A stretch of 64,000 bases of DNA. Source: Eumeta japonica (lineage: Eukaryota > Arthropoda > Insecta > Lepidoptera > Psychidae). Below the pieces are notes generated by a model. It searched no databases, was not told the DNA's origin, and saw only the letters and a list, made by a program, of their open reading frames with translations. Both the position numbers and the translations under genes were made by a program. The DNA is taken from NCBI GenBank assembly GCA_005406025.1, contig BGZK01001551.1:1-64000 (forward strand), given 5' to 3'. Below are positions 47,201 to 57,060 of this stretch, piece after piece. The first letter of the stretch is position 1. The number at the start of each line of letters is the position of its first letter.

Positions 47201-47749
47201 TTCTTAAGAGTGCCTAAAACTGTTTCTTTTTTTAGCATAATTTATTATTTGTTATTCAAAAAATAAGTGTCCACGAATAACACTATCATTCTGAAATTTA
47301 TGAATTATTACAGTTTTGATTTTTAGCAATGCTGTAATTGCCAAAATACTTAGTCATCAGCGTATGTATCAAACTAAATAGATAAAGGCTTTTTGTTATT
47401 ACAGGGTTGTACTATTTATTTTTCAAAAACATTATTATCTTTCGGGAAACAGTTTTAATGAAAATCTATATATTATGTACCTCCTAAACATAGCTACGCT
47501 TAGGTATCTTTTCAGCATAAAAAATTTAGTGCTATTAAAACGCATATCAGAATATATTACAAGTTAACACTGTCACAGCTGCGACTGCTGTAACCGAACT
47601 TAGGTGATCATAATCAAGCTTATACATGAACTGACCTGTTACCTCTTATCAACTATTAGGTTTTAAAACCCTACAACTTTATTGCACACAAACAGCGTCA
47701 GGTTAACGATAACCGCTCCGCTTACGAAGCGAGAATGCGATTCTAAACC
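44293..47749. other. Long AT-rich stretch without recognisable genes
   Basis: No ORF with a domain, no recognised repeat family and no structured RNA gene was seen. Confidence 0.55.
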
Positions 47750-47788
47750 GATGAATTCAAAAAGACTCTCGGTCTTTTTGAACTCATC
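47750..47788. repeat. Near-perfect 17-bp hairpin
   Basis: GATGAATTCAAAAAGAC and GTCTTTTTGAACTCATC pair with one A-C mismatch around the 5-nt loop TCTCG. Confidence 0.95.
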
Positions 47789-48095
47789 TGCAGATCGAAA
47801 TACTAATTTATCGCTCACTTTCTTCTATTTCCTCTAGTAAAAGAAATTTTTGATAATTGATCAAATTTATCAAACTTGTATGTCAAAAGGTGAGATCATC
47901 CACTAGGATATTTGTGGAAATGCAGTTTCCAAAACGCATGAGGCCGAGCGTGGAGACTACGGCATGATACCCTTAAATTAAAGGCAAGCTTTGTGCCCAA
48001 TCTCGGACATTGCATGAGTTGTGCAAGCACCACGGACTATAAACGCCGATATCGGTCATGACTCTCCGATTCTACGGGGTCTATGAGACGTCATA
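47789..48095. other. Non-coding stretch next to a DNA transposon
   Basis: GC-raised from about 47940 (GAGGCCGAGCGTGGAGACTA and CGCCGATATCGGTCATGAC). It may be repeat-derived, but no family is recognised. Confidence 0.4.
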
Positions 48096-48554
48096 CCGAG
48101 TGAAAGGGACAGCCTTCCGCAAACTGATAGAGTGAACTCAGTATATTATACTGAGATGATCCGCGCATGAAATTATTTCAGGAAAGTTAAGGGAATCCAA
48201 GAAAATTGATTTGTTTTATCACCTCCTACGCAATGTATCGCTACTCATACTACTACTACAATATACGACTCAATTAACTCTGTACCTAGGCAGATAGTAG
48301 AACAGCTGGTTCCGTGCGTTGTTCGTTGAAATAATTTAAAGACCCATTGCTGCTTTTTTTATTTTACCTGTTTTATTTACAAAAATGGAATGCTGCGTAC
48401 AGAAAATGTGATTTTACATAGAAATAAAGTAGTTTATTTATTTATTTATTAACTGAAAAAAAAAATTCCTGAGAAAATTTCCAGTGGATTTTGATTTAAA
48501 ATAAAGGTCTGAATGCATCCTATCAGTTTGCAGAGGACTGTCCCTTACACCCGG
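48096..48554. mobile_element. 459-bp non-autonomous DNA transposon (MITE) with TA target duplication
   Basis: Terminal inverted repeats of about 46 bp: CCGAGTGAAAGGGACAGCCT... at the left (48096-48141) and the complement of CCGGGTGTAAGGGACAGTCC... at the right (48509-48554). They match at 37 of 46 positions. Both ends share GCAAACTGATAG and AAGGGACAG. TA dinucleotides flank the element at 48094-48095 and 48555-48556, as expected for Tc1/mariner-type insertion. The interior has no transposase frame, only AT-rich sequence and a (TTTA)n tract near 48433. A 19-bp perfect palindrome (CTCAGTATATTATACTGAG, 48137-48155) overlaps the inner end of the left repeat. The divergence of the ends indicates an old copy. 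Confidence 0.8.
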
Positions 48555-50584
48555 TATATTTATGGTGCGCTATTTCTTCTCGTCGTTTTTGTAAGTTCAA
48601 CAAGACGAGGTGAATGGCCATGTACCGTGATGTAATTTTTTTGACGAGATATTTAAAATATAAAATTTTGTGGGCTGTGGTCTTCATAGAAACATTTCAC
48701 CAACGGTTAGAAGAGAATTTTTTTTTCAGTTGTAAATTAAATTCGGGCTTATTAAATCAACACAAGATATTATTTTCTTCACTTCATTACTGTTTTGTCG
48801 AAACTCTGTCGACAACGTGTTGTTTTCGTTTCGACTCGCTGTCGCTATGTAGATTTCACTCGGAGACTACTGTTTGCTCAGAAACTAGCACTCCATACAG
48901 CCTCTGTTCTAGCGCCGCTCACGCGAACGCCGATTATTTCTTTGCTAAACTCGTTAGCGAGCAGCTCCTAGGCTTCGCCGGGACGTCATCTCGTAGACAA
49001 ACGTACGAAGACCGGGTTATTACTCGGTATAGTTAGCTGGGATTTTTCAAAGAAATACAGTAGACGATAACACGTCTATATTGCATTCTAGTTTGTGGTT
49101 TTAGCGCAAATGGTGGTAAGAGTTGTTAAAAATACAATTTCAGTTTAAAATTCGCCTGTGTAAGGTATAGGTATTCAGGTATTTACTTATTAGGTAAAAA
49201 GTAAGGTGAAAATCGTAGACATACTGACCTTTCTACTTTAAAATTAAACACTATCGTGACATTTGTATAACATAAGATCGTCTTTTTAAATTTATTTTTT
49301 AGTCTTGATTAAATAAGGCGACAGATTTTGTTGTCTACGTTTATCGTGGTTATTTTACAAAAAAAAAAAATACAGGAAATTATATAAATAAATGTACACA
49401 TGTTTTTTCCTAAGAGTATTTTTTCTACATTGCCACGCTATTATTGCTCTATTTGCTTATCATTTTTATCAATGGAAATACTATATCGAGTGTCCTACCT
49501 ACAGGTTAATAATAGAAAAAACCGATAGAAATAGAAAATAACCTAAATATCATTGATGTGAGAACACACCGTGTCTATATAATATTATATACAGCTAAAG
49601 TATCAGTTATTCATTTTAGTCTCAGATATATCCGTAACATAAAAATGAAACTTATGGATATGGAAATAAACATATTTACCACACTCGTTAATAAGTATAA
49701 GACGTACAGTGATTAATCTCGTGGTTACACAGACACTCATCAAAAGCCGCATTCATCACGACACAAATATGGTATTGCACAACGTCAGCTCGCCGGCAAC
49801 TAGCCGAACGCGCTCATGCTATTTATAAACGAGGAAAAACCTGTTGCAACTATAGAAGCATGGGTTTCTGGTGTCTCGGGTCAATCACACCACGCCCTGC
49901 CGGCCGCGGGCGGCGACAAAGGGTAATTAGTGTTGTGATTCGCGACGACATAAAAGTGACTTTACGCCGGCCGCGCTAAAGTCAAGGTCTCGTGGCGCTC
50001 ATTAGACTCTGCATTGTCCCCGGAGCGGTCGCGTTGACCGTTTCTTTTTTGTTCCTTTGTCGTCGTCGTAGTCGAATCGCCTCGATCGGCGTTTCGATTC
50101 TCACGATTTTTCAATAATTTTTTTGTTCGCCCGACGCTCATCGGTCACGTTGTTGTCTCAAACGGGCGATAATTCAGAAATTTACGTTTCAAACCATCAA
50201 TGTCGAATAAGCGAATTTTTTCTGAGACGCGAATCATACTTTGGCTGTTTCGTCTGACGACTATGAAATAGGAAAGACTGTGGTGATATCAGGTATTTAA
50301 AAATTTAAAGTTTCAGGACATTGTACGAAAGAAAGTGAGATTTTTAAGATTTCACGTTCGAGAATTTTCATATTGTGAGCTTTAATGTTCATTTAACTAT
50401 CGGAGTCAAATTTCTAACCGAATACCATCGTAGTAGTCTACTAAACCTAATTATCAAAGCGTATGATTTTTATGGAATTACGTAATAAGTTGCAGACGTT
50501 TTTTTTAGGCTAAACTCAAATTAGACTGGCACAGCTGAAAAATAAAGAGGGCACAATAAAAATATAAGGTAATATCAAAGAAAA
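48555..50584. other. Non-coding stretch with CpG-rich block at 49.8-50.17 kb
   Basis: The plus-strand ORF 48614-49036 (140 codons) has no recognisable domain and is not called. The block at 49780-50170 is GC-raised with CTGCCGGCCGCGGGCGGCGA (near 49898), GGGTAATTAGTG (homeodomain core), GTCAAGGTCTCG (close to an FTZ-F1 half-site) and repeated GTCGTCGTCG. It resembles conserved regulatory DNA. Confidence 0.4.
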
Positions 50585-50735
50585 CTTCTGTCCGTCTGTC
50601 TCTCTGTCTTTTTGTTTGTATGCACACTTCTCTGACATTACTGAACGGATTTTAATGCGGATTTTATGAGAGAATAGATCTTGATTTGGAACAGCATAGC
50701 TTTTATTTCATTTAAACCGGATATTAGGAAAAAAA
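50585..50735 (+). mobile_element. Probable Helitron-related interspersed repeat fragment
   Basis: TGTCCGTCTGTCTCTCTGTC, then ACATTACTGAACGGATTTTA, then AGATCTTGATTTGG. The order of sequencer-like TCCGTCTGTC tract, A-C-T-G-A-A-C-C/G-GATTTT and the downstream block is typical of widespread lepidopteran non-autonomous repeats. Ends are not visible. Confidence 0.45.
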
Positions 50736-50879
50736 CCTCAAAAGTTACAAGGCAAATAGTAGTTGAATATGTTGAAGGCCTATAGACGACCCAATACGAA
50801 CGAACAACAACGTGGAAAAAGGAAAAATAGCTACACGTTCTCTTGTACACGACGCCTTCAATTTATTGAAAAACGAGGA

Positions 50880-50970
50880 GAAAATGGGAACGGCACCAGG
50901 ATCGAGACCGAGTGTGAAGCCAGAATTAGAATCAAGCTCAAGCGGCTCAAGCTAGAAATAAAAATAAACT
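50880..50970 (-). repeat. Inverted tract of the 6-bp-period satellite
   Basis: CAGGATCGAGACCGAGTGTG and ATCAAGCTCAAGCGGCTCAA show the purine-rich complement of the hexamer texture at 4870-5280, so this tract is in the opposite orientation. Confidence 0.45.
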
Positions 50971-50994
50971 GTGTTTACATGTTAGTTGACTGTA

Positions 50995-51083
50995 TAATGT
51001 CACGGATTAATTTATGGGGCTCTGTGTGCGCATATTCAATAAGACTCCTGAGGGTATGCACTCGCTCCGTCCTTTGTATATAG
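50995..51083 (+). mobile_element. Small fragment of non-LTR C-terminal module
   Basis: ATGGGGCTCTGTGTGCGC and ATTCAATAAGACTCCTGAGG match the GGGGCAATGTGTGCGC...AATAAGATTCC block that encodes G-Q-C-V-R-F-Y-N-K-I-P in the other copies. One frame reads LCVRIFNKTPEG. Only about 70-80 bp are recognisable. Confidence 0.45.
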
Positions 51084-52299
51084 CACTTCAAACCATCGGC
51101 TCCTAACGTTGCCATCATATTGGTGACGACGGTCGTTAACGACCTCCGATTTGCACCAGGCTAGCGCGGGGGGCTTAAGTTACCAGTCGTTCGGTCTGAA
51201 ATAAGTCGATTGCTCAAGGGTAGACCACAGCAGTGCCATGATTAAAACCATGGAAATATAAAAGCATAGAAGTGTTCCTACATAAACAAAATGACCAAAC
51301 GAAATTGGCTTTGTAGTAGGCGTGGCATAGGATATTGGCTTCGCCGCTGTTACAATGTTCATTCTGTGTCCTTATTCTTTCTGTTTCTGTCGTCAACGAG
51401 TGTCTTCGTTCTTTCTCTTTCTTTCTCTTCAATTAAGAGTGAACAGTGTCATTCGAAATTAAACCCAAAAAAGATAATAATAAGATCCTTTGTAAGAGAT
51501 TTATTTGGTTTAAAAATATGTCGTATGTCCTCATTTACATTTGTGTGAGTCATGTGCCACAAATGCACGTAAATTTGTTCGACGCTATAATTCTAAAACA
51601 CCAATAACAACAAGGTATATTTTACAAGGGATCGTTGTCTTAAAATTAACGTTCTCCATCTATAACCAATGATAAAAAAAGTACACATTATTTGTATAAT
51701 ACATAAAAGGAAGCAAATCCGAGAATATTGAAGACTGTATTTTTTTTAATCGAAAAGAGTGGAAAAAATTGCGTGGGCAGAAAATGAAATAAAGGCGTTT
51801 TGACGATGAGTTCGTCTCAACACTGTTAAAGGACAAAAAACGAGACGATCAACCATTTACGAATTGACATGTCTATATGTTGCGCTGAAAATCAATAGAG
51901 CTCCGAAAACAATACATCTTTCTTTCGGCCATCGACGTAGACAGACTTGGCCGATTGAAATTTATAGAGATACATCGACATGGCGCTGTAAAAGGATATG
52001 CGATCGTTATTAAAATATATTGGGCTGTTAATGCGGAGGTTGGGCAGCCTTACGCGAACACGACGAGCGGGCTAATTGCCAATAACAAATTACGTGTTGA
52101 TTTGTTCAGCTGCAGCCTTCTCAATTCTTGTATATCCATTTAAAGTGTGCCCGTATTATGTGAACGGTTCATTAAGTATTCATGGCCCGAGAGAAGTGAG
52201 GTTTCTTCATTGCGCGTTGGCCGATTCTAAGAATTGATGATTTCCTAGTTTGGTAGTTAGAAGGTGCAAATAAATATCAGGTTCATCTCTCTATCTGTC
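51084..52299. other. Non-coding stretch
   Basis: Short overlapping ORFs at 51180-51548 on both strands have no domain. Nothing else is recognised. Confidence 0.5.
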
Positions 52300-52450
52300 A
52301 GAGGCGGTGGCCGATTGGTTAGTGAATTGCCCTCGAATCGGAGGGTGCTGAATTTGAATCGTGTATGACTCCGGGTAATTGACAGACGACTTTTAGTTGG
52401 CGAAGTATCGAATCGAATTACACGCAGGGTGCTTCGAAAAACACGTAACA
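52300..52450 (+). mobile_element. tRNA-derived SINE-like element
   Basis: GAGGCGGTGGCCGATTGGTT opens like a tRNA-derived SINE head. TGGCCGATTGG (52308-52318) fits an RNA polymerase III A box, and GAATTTGAATCG (52350-52361) fits a mutated B box (GGTTCGAATCC type) at the normal spacing of about 40 bp. No complete cloverleaf is maintained, so it is not a tRNA gene. The 3' limit is uncertain. Confidence 0.5.
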
Positions 52451-53571
52451 CCACACATCAGTGACAACATCGCTTAGCGGTCTCCAATCCGCATTGGATC
52501 AGCGTCGAAGGTTCATTAAGGTTCAACCTCTTCATCCCGAAACATGTATTTGTCTACCGAAGGAGAGTAAAATTCTGCGAGTGCTTTCATTGTCTGAGAA
52601 AGTGCAAAATTAAGGGATAATTGCATAATTAGTATAATCAGATAATAAAGTTCAGATCGGAAAAGTAGATTGTGGCAAAATGGTGGCCTTCGTGCTGTGG
52701 GAATGCTGGATCGGCGTGCACCGATTTTTGGTTACCTTCACCGTTATGAGGTTATATTTGTGATAATCTATGTAAATCTACTACTTCTGGGAACATCGTT
52801 GCGCTAGAATGTTCGAACAAGCTTACATCCTTATTTAAAATATACACAAACATTTTTAAAGTAAAAAAAACAAATAAACAAAATTAGTTGATTTGTTTAA
52901 TAATTTCAATGAATAAAACATCGTTTAAAGACGAGGTGGAACACAATTAACCGAAATGAAAAATTATCATCATAATCCGTTCAAAAAAAAAATCGATATA
53001 AAGCTTCTACTTTTTAATTTCATTTTAATCTTTTTATTATATTTTAATTTTTATATTCATTATAATTGGTTATGCAACGAAAATCTATAGGATAGTTTAA
53101 AAATGTGATATTAATGCGGTGATATTAATTTTCCGTTCATTTCAAATATTATGATCATACATGAAAACAAAACGTATTGCAAAAGAGTGCTATGTTATTA
53201 GTATTCCCATCGATCGTTAATAAGAACATATAGGTACAATCAAGCCAAACTGCACTGTATAAAAACTCTTTGTAAAACTAAATTTTTTAAGCTGATAAAA
53301 CTCACCGAGTCAGAATTCTTCAACGATTCTGGTGTAATATAAACAAGAAGTAATTTGTTTTAGCTATGTACAAAATTTTGGAATGTTCCCATTCAAAGAT
53401 AATAATAATACTGTGCAGTTTTCGAAGCTGTTTTTCTGTAACATTAAAGATCCAAAATGGGATTGTGTTTCAAAATAGAGGTCGCTGTGGAGATCCGGGG
53501 CGGGATTAGCCTCATCTGATGATGACAGACAATGAGGCCAATTATAATATTTAATTAGGATTTAGTTCATT
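52451..53571. other. Non-coding stretch
   Basis: No recognisable feature. Near 53505-53540 the sequence GCCTCAT...ATGAGGC forms a loose inverted repeat around CTGATGATGACAGACA. Confidence 0.5.
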
Positions 53572-53613
53572 TACTAAACTCAAATGAATCACTATTTACA
53601 TTTGAGTTTAGTA
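53572..53613. repeat. Perfect inverted repeat, 15-bp arms
   Basis: TACTAAACTCAAATG and its exact complement are separated by a 12-nt loop. Confidence 0.95.
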
Positions 53614-53736
53614 GAGCTTCAAAAATTGGAATTGAATTTGTAGACTATTCGCGTTTGGCCCCTACTATTGTTATAAATACTTGTCTTGTGGCGTCTTAAC
53701 CAGGCTTTTGCTTATGCATAAACATAAAAGGAAATG

Positions 53737-53760
53737 CACGGAACCGAGTTCGGTTCCGTG
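53737..53760. repeat. GC-rich palindrome, 11-bp arms
   Basis: CACGGAACCGA and TCGGTTCCGTG flank the dinucleotide GT. The CGGAACC/GGTTCCG words recall the ends of the AGGGTTCCGT repeat family, so it may be a remnant of that family. Confidence 0.95.
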
Positions 53761-55516
53761 TAGTTCTTTTTGTGTGTTTATCTGATAATCATTTCATATA
53801 TATTTACATTTAAAATGGATCGGGCATTCGTTTAACCTATAATTATCACTGAATCAAAATTGTAAGAAATACTTCTGAGTCCGTAACCGTGTAGGTTATA
53901 AACATAACCTATACTTACTTTTCGTTTCCCCTTGCTTTCTACAAAGTTTTTAGCGAATTTGATATGGTTTCGTAAATAAATGGATGCTATAAATCACAGC
54001 TCGATACTCTACCCTCTGAACCACTTGAAAGTTTTATGTATATAACTTTTTAGGATGAGAGGCGGATCGTATATTATAAATCAACATAGAAAACACGAAA
54101 TGACACTAAATATATCTGACTTTTATATACTGTAAAGAACCTATTAAGAAACTACTTTAAGTTATACATTTTAACAACGCATTAAATTCTTATAGCTACT
54201 TCAAATTAGATCGGCGATATCAGTCCAGTTATATGTAAATTTATGCTAAACTTGTATTGTTCTCGTTAAGAAACAAAATGTCGGTTGTGTTACTTTAATT
54301 ACATCTATTGCATTTTAAAACAATATCACATTCAATTATTAGTTATCCTTTTTTTTTAAGTGCTTCAGTGATTTATTTAAGAAATGAATTAAGTGTTCAA
54401 ACGTATTAAAAGCATTATCATCTTAAAAATATGTTATAACAGGCGGATGAGTAAATACTTTTGACGAATAGCGCACATTTGTCTTAAACATTAGTTACGG
54501 TCAGTTTAATTTTGCAGTGTCATTAAAACCGTTTCAGTATTTTACAGATTTTTCTATAGTAATCGGATTTCTTTTTATTCAATTCATTGTTGTTGTGTAT
54601 TGTAAATATTAACTAATAACTATGTTAATAAAAGTATTTTTAATATGGCAAACTTATAATACCCAACAGTCGGATGTCAGTATAATAAATCACTTATTAA
54701 ATCGCGAGGAACAACCTTACCCTGGTTTTATGCAAAGGATGATACCTTTATGATAGAGAGAGGACTTAGGGATTGTGTTATTGAATTACAACCTTTTAGG
54801 TACCTACAAAACACATACGCCCTACAGGATTGACAGCGGTGAGATGTACCTTAATACCGAACAAGCCAACAGCTGATGTATTTGATGACATACATTAAGT
54901 GGATAATTGACGTTGTAAAAAGAAGATAAAACCGTGGCAATGAATCCTTCAATCAAGAATTTTTGAATAACACTCTACGACGATGATGGAAGAGTTTAGA
55001 ATAGCTGTTACAGTTATCCATGCTTTCCATATGACAAGATAGAACGTAGATTCAAGATTTTGTACAGTGCGTAGAAGAAAGAGAAAGTATAAAGGTCTCC
55101 GAACTCATTCCGTCATGAAAAAACGTTTGACTGCTTAATAATCTCTTATAACATTTATAGAACTTTGCCTAACTTCCAAGATTTATCAAGGCTTACTGAA
55201 CAAAAGCAAGTGCTGATTTTGGGTTTTGTCGGATAAAGTAAGATAACAGCTATGTTAACGATACATGTATAAGAAAATGGTGTGTAGCTTATACAAAAAA
55301 ACAGACGCACAAATCTAATATTTCAACAATGTAGGTATAGCTGGAAGTAACCTGTGGCTGTATGTCATAAAGGAACTCTGAAAGCAACTGACCATTATTA
55401 CAGCTCATGTTAGGCGGGTAGACGAACTCTAGGTTGTTGTGCTAACATAATGATAATTGCATCGTACGTAACTTATGTTAGACATCTAGATAATTTTCAA
55501 AGATTAACACAATTTT
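53761..55516. other. AT-rich non-coding stretch
   Basis: No recognisable gene, repeat family or structured RNA. Confidence 0.55.
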
Positions 55517-56103
55517 TAGGGTTCCGTTTCTCTAAACGAAAAAAGAACCCTGATGCGATCATTTCGTTGTCCGTCTGGCCGTTTGTCCGTGTGTCCGTGT
55601 GTCTGTCAAGACCCTTTTTATAGACGCGTGGAGTTTAATTAATACTAAATTTAAATTAGAACCAAAGATTTAGGTATGGGTCTCTTGGAGCTAACTTTAT
55701 AATTCAACGTAATCAAAAAATACGGCCAAAATACAGTCAATTTTTACCTAACATTTTGAAAGCCGCAAGTAAATCAATACCTATAGAATGTTTCCCATTG
55801 ACCTAAAATCACAAAATATGGCAAGAAGGAAGGTTGCAGGACAGATAACAGAAAAAATATGAAAATCTTTAATTTGTAGTTAAATATTTTTTCGTGAATT
55901 CGTAAATTCATAAAAGCTTACTTACTTCAAACATCAAAAAAAAAACAAAGTTTCGGGATTGCTGGAACCAGTATCTCGCCAGTATGGGTATGAAAAATGG
56001 AAAAACACCATTGAGACTCTTAATGTATGAAATAGCTATGTAATATTGTTAATTTTGTACGGAACCCACAGAATATTAATCCTATTCGCACTTGTCCGTT
56101 TTT
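55517..56103 (+). mobile_element. AGGGTTCCGT...CGCACTTGTCCG lepidopteran repeat, full span
   Basis: Begins TAGGGTTCCGTTTCTC, followed by AAAAGAACCCTGATGCG and the TCCGTCTGGCCGTTTGTCCG tract. It ends GTACGGAACCC...TATTCGCACTTGTCCGTTTT. From memory, the start, the CGTCCGTCTG tract and the end match a very common lepidopteran repeat of about 0.5-0.6 kb. No coding capacity is visible. The GGTTCCGT/ACGGAACC words at the two ends are complementary but are not long terminal inverted repeats. Confidence 0.65.
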
Positions 56104-56169
56104 ATATCGATAAGTTTTTTATTTTAAAATAATAGTATTTCTAATAAGAACGTCTTTTTTACGGTAAGC

Positions 56170-56480
56170 TTATAGATGTGGTAGAGCTATGCTATGGCCA
56201 AATTGGCTACAATACCAAAATAGACCAGCTCGACATGTGACATACGTATACCACGCTCTCACAGAATACTCCCTTGAAGTAGTGAAAGTTCCAGTGATCC
56301 ATTCCCCTCTACATCAGCCCGCTCTTTTTTCATCAGATTATTTACTTCTTCCCAAAAGGCTGGCAACATATTTGTGACTCCTTTGGAGTTACGAGTATTC
56401 GTTGGCTGTAGTGAACATACGAGTCACCAGTGAGTATACAGGTGTATACTCACTGGTGACTCGTATGTTCGTTTATCACT
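56170..56480 (-). mobile_element. Lepidopteran interspersed repeat with CCCATGGACA core (copy 2, inverted)
   Basis: On the plus strand it reads CTCACAGAATACTCCC, TACTTCTTCCCAAAAGGCTG and GGCAACATATTTGTGACTCC in that order. These are the complement of the blocks in the copy at 60.3 kb (TATTCTGTGAGAG) and, in part, at 785 bp. The core is mutated. The outer end contains a long perfect palindrome (next entry). Confidence 0.7.
56413..56470. repeat. 58-bp palindrome: 28-bp perfect arms, 2-nt centre
   Basis: The arm starting GAACATACGAGTCACCAG (56413-56440) is repeated as its exact complement at 56443-56470 with only GG between. It lies at the edge of the repeat copy. Confidence 0.98.
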
Positions 56481-56874
56481 TAGAAATACTGTATAAAAAA
56501 AATGACTGAATTTTTGTAAGTAAAACATTTTCGAGAATTCCTACCTGAAAAAGAAATACGATCTATCTATATTCTCATAAATTAATATTCATAGATTCAC
56601 AGGCAATCCTATAAACTGAAAAAATATTTCTGTAGCTTGTGTTCAGATGATTGGGAATCGTATTTCGTAGACACGGAGAGGGACATCTTTCATCTTTCAT
56701 CATTCAGTGGACATCTAGCCACTGAGACAATTATTATAAAATTAGTATATAATACATACATTTAATTAAAAAGTCTAAATTATAAAAACTACAAATAATA
56801 AATTTTAAAAGTATCAGTAAGTGTCCATCATCATTGGCTGTTCGTAGGAAAGTGTTCATTCATACTTCATGCAT

Positions 56875-56881
<7 letters not shown>

Positions 56882-56948
<67 letters not shown>
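56882..56948. repeat. (AT)33 microsatellite
   Basis: A 67-bp uninterrupted AT dinucleotide run. A 67-codon plus-strand ORF that crosses it (56834-57037) is an artefact of the repeat. Confidence 0.98.
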
Positions 56949-56949
<1 letters not shown>

Positions 56950-56950
<1 letters not shown>

Positions 56951-57060
56951 CAAGGCAATGGTTTTCGGAAGTTTTGTATGTTTGTCCGTCGGTCAATTAG
57001 CTTTAGTTTGATGTATTGCAAAAATCACTGGACGTAACTGAACGAAGATTTGTCACATAC
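56950..57060 (+). mobile_element. Possible fragment of a TTTGTCCGTCGGTC-type repeat
   Basis: TTGTATGTTTGTCCGTCGGT followed by CACTGGACGTAACTGAACG is in the order expected for lepidopteran non-autonomous repeats. It is short and follows the microsatellite directly. Confidence 0.3.

Noticed and set aside
48614..49036. 140-codon plus-strand ORF
   Set aside because: No recognisable domain, Cys/Ser/Phe-rich low-confidence composition, and no splice or poly(A) context. Chance is the simplest explanation.
51180..51548. Overlapping ORFs of 60-85 codons on both strands
   Set aside because: No domain, mutual overlap and no supporting context.
56834..57037. 67-codon ORF with a long Tyr-Ile run
   Set aside because: It reads through an (AT)33 microsatellite.
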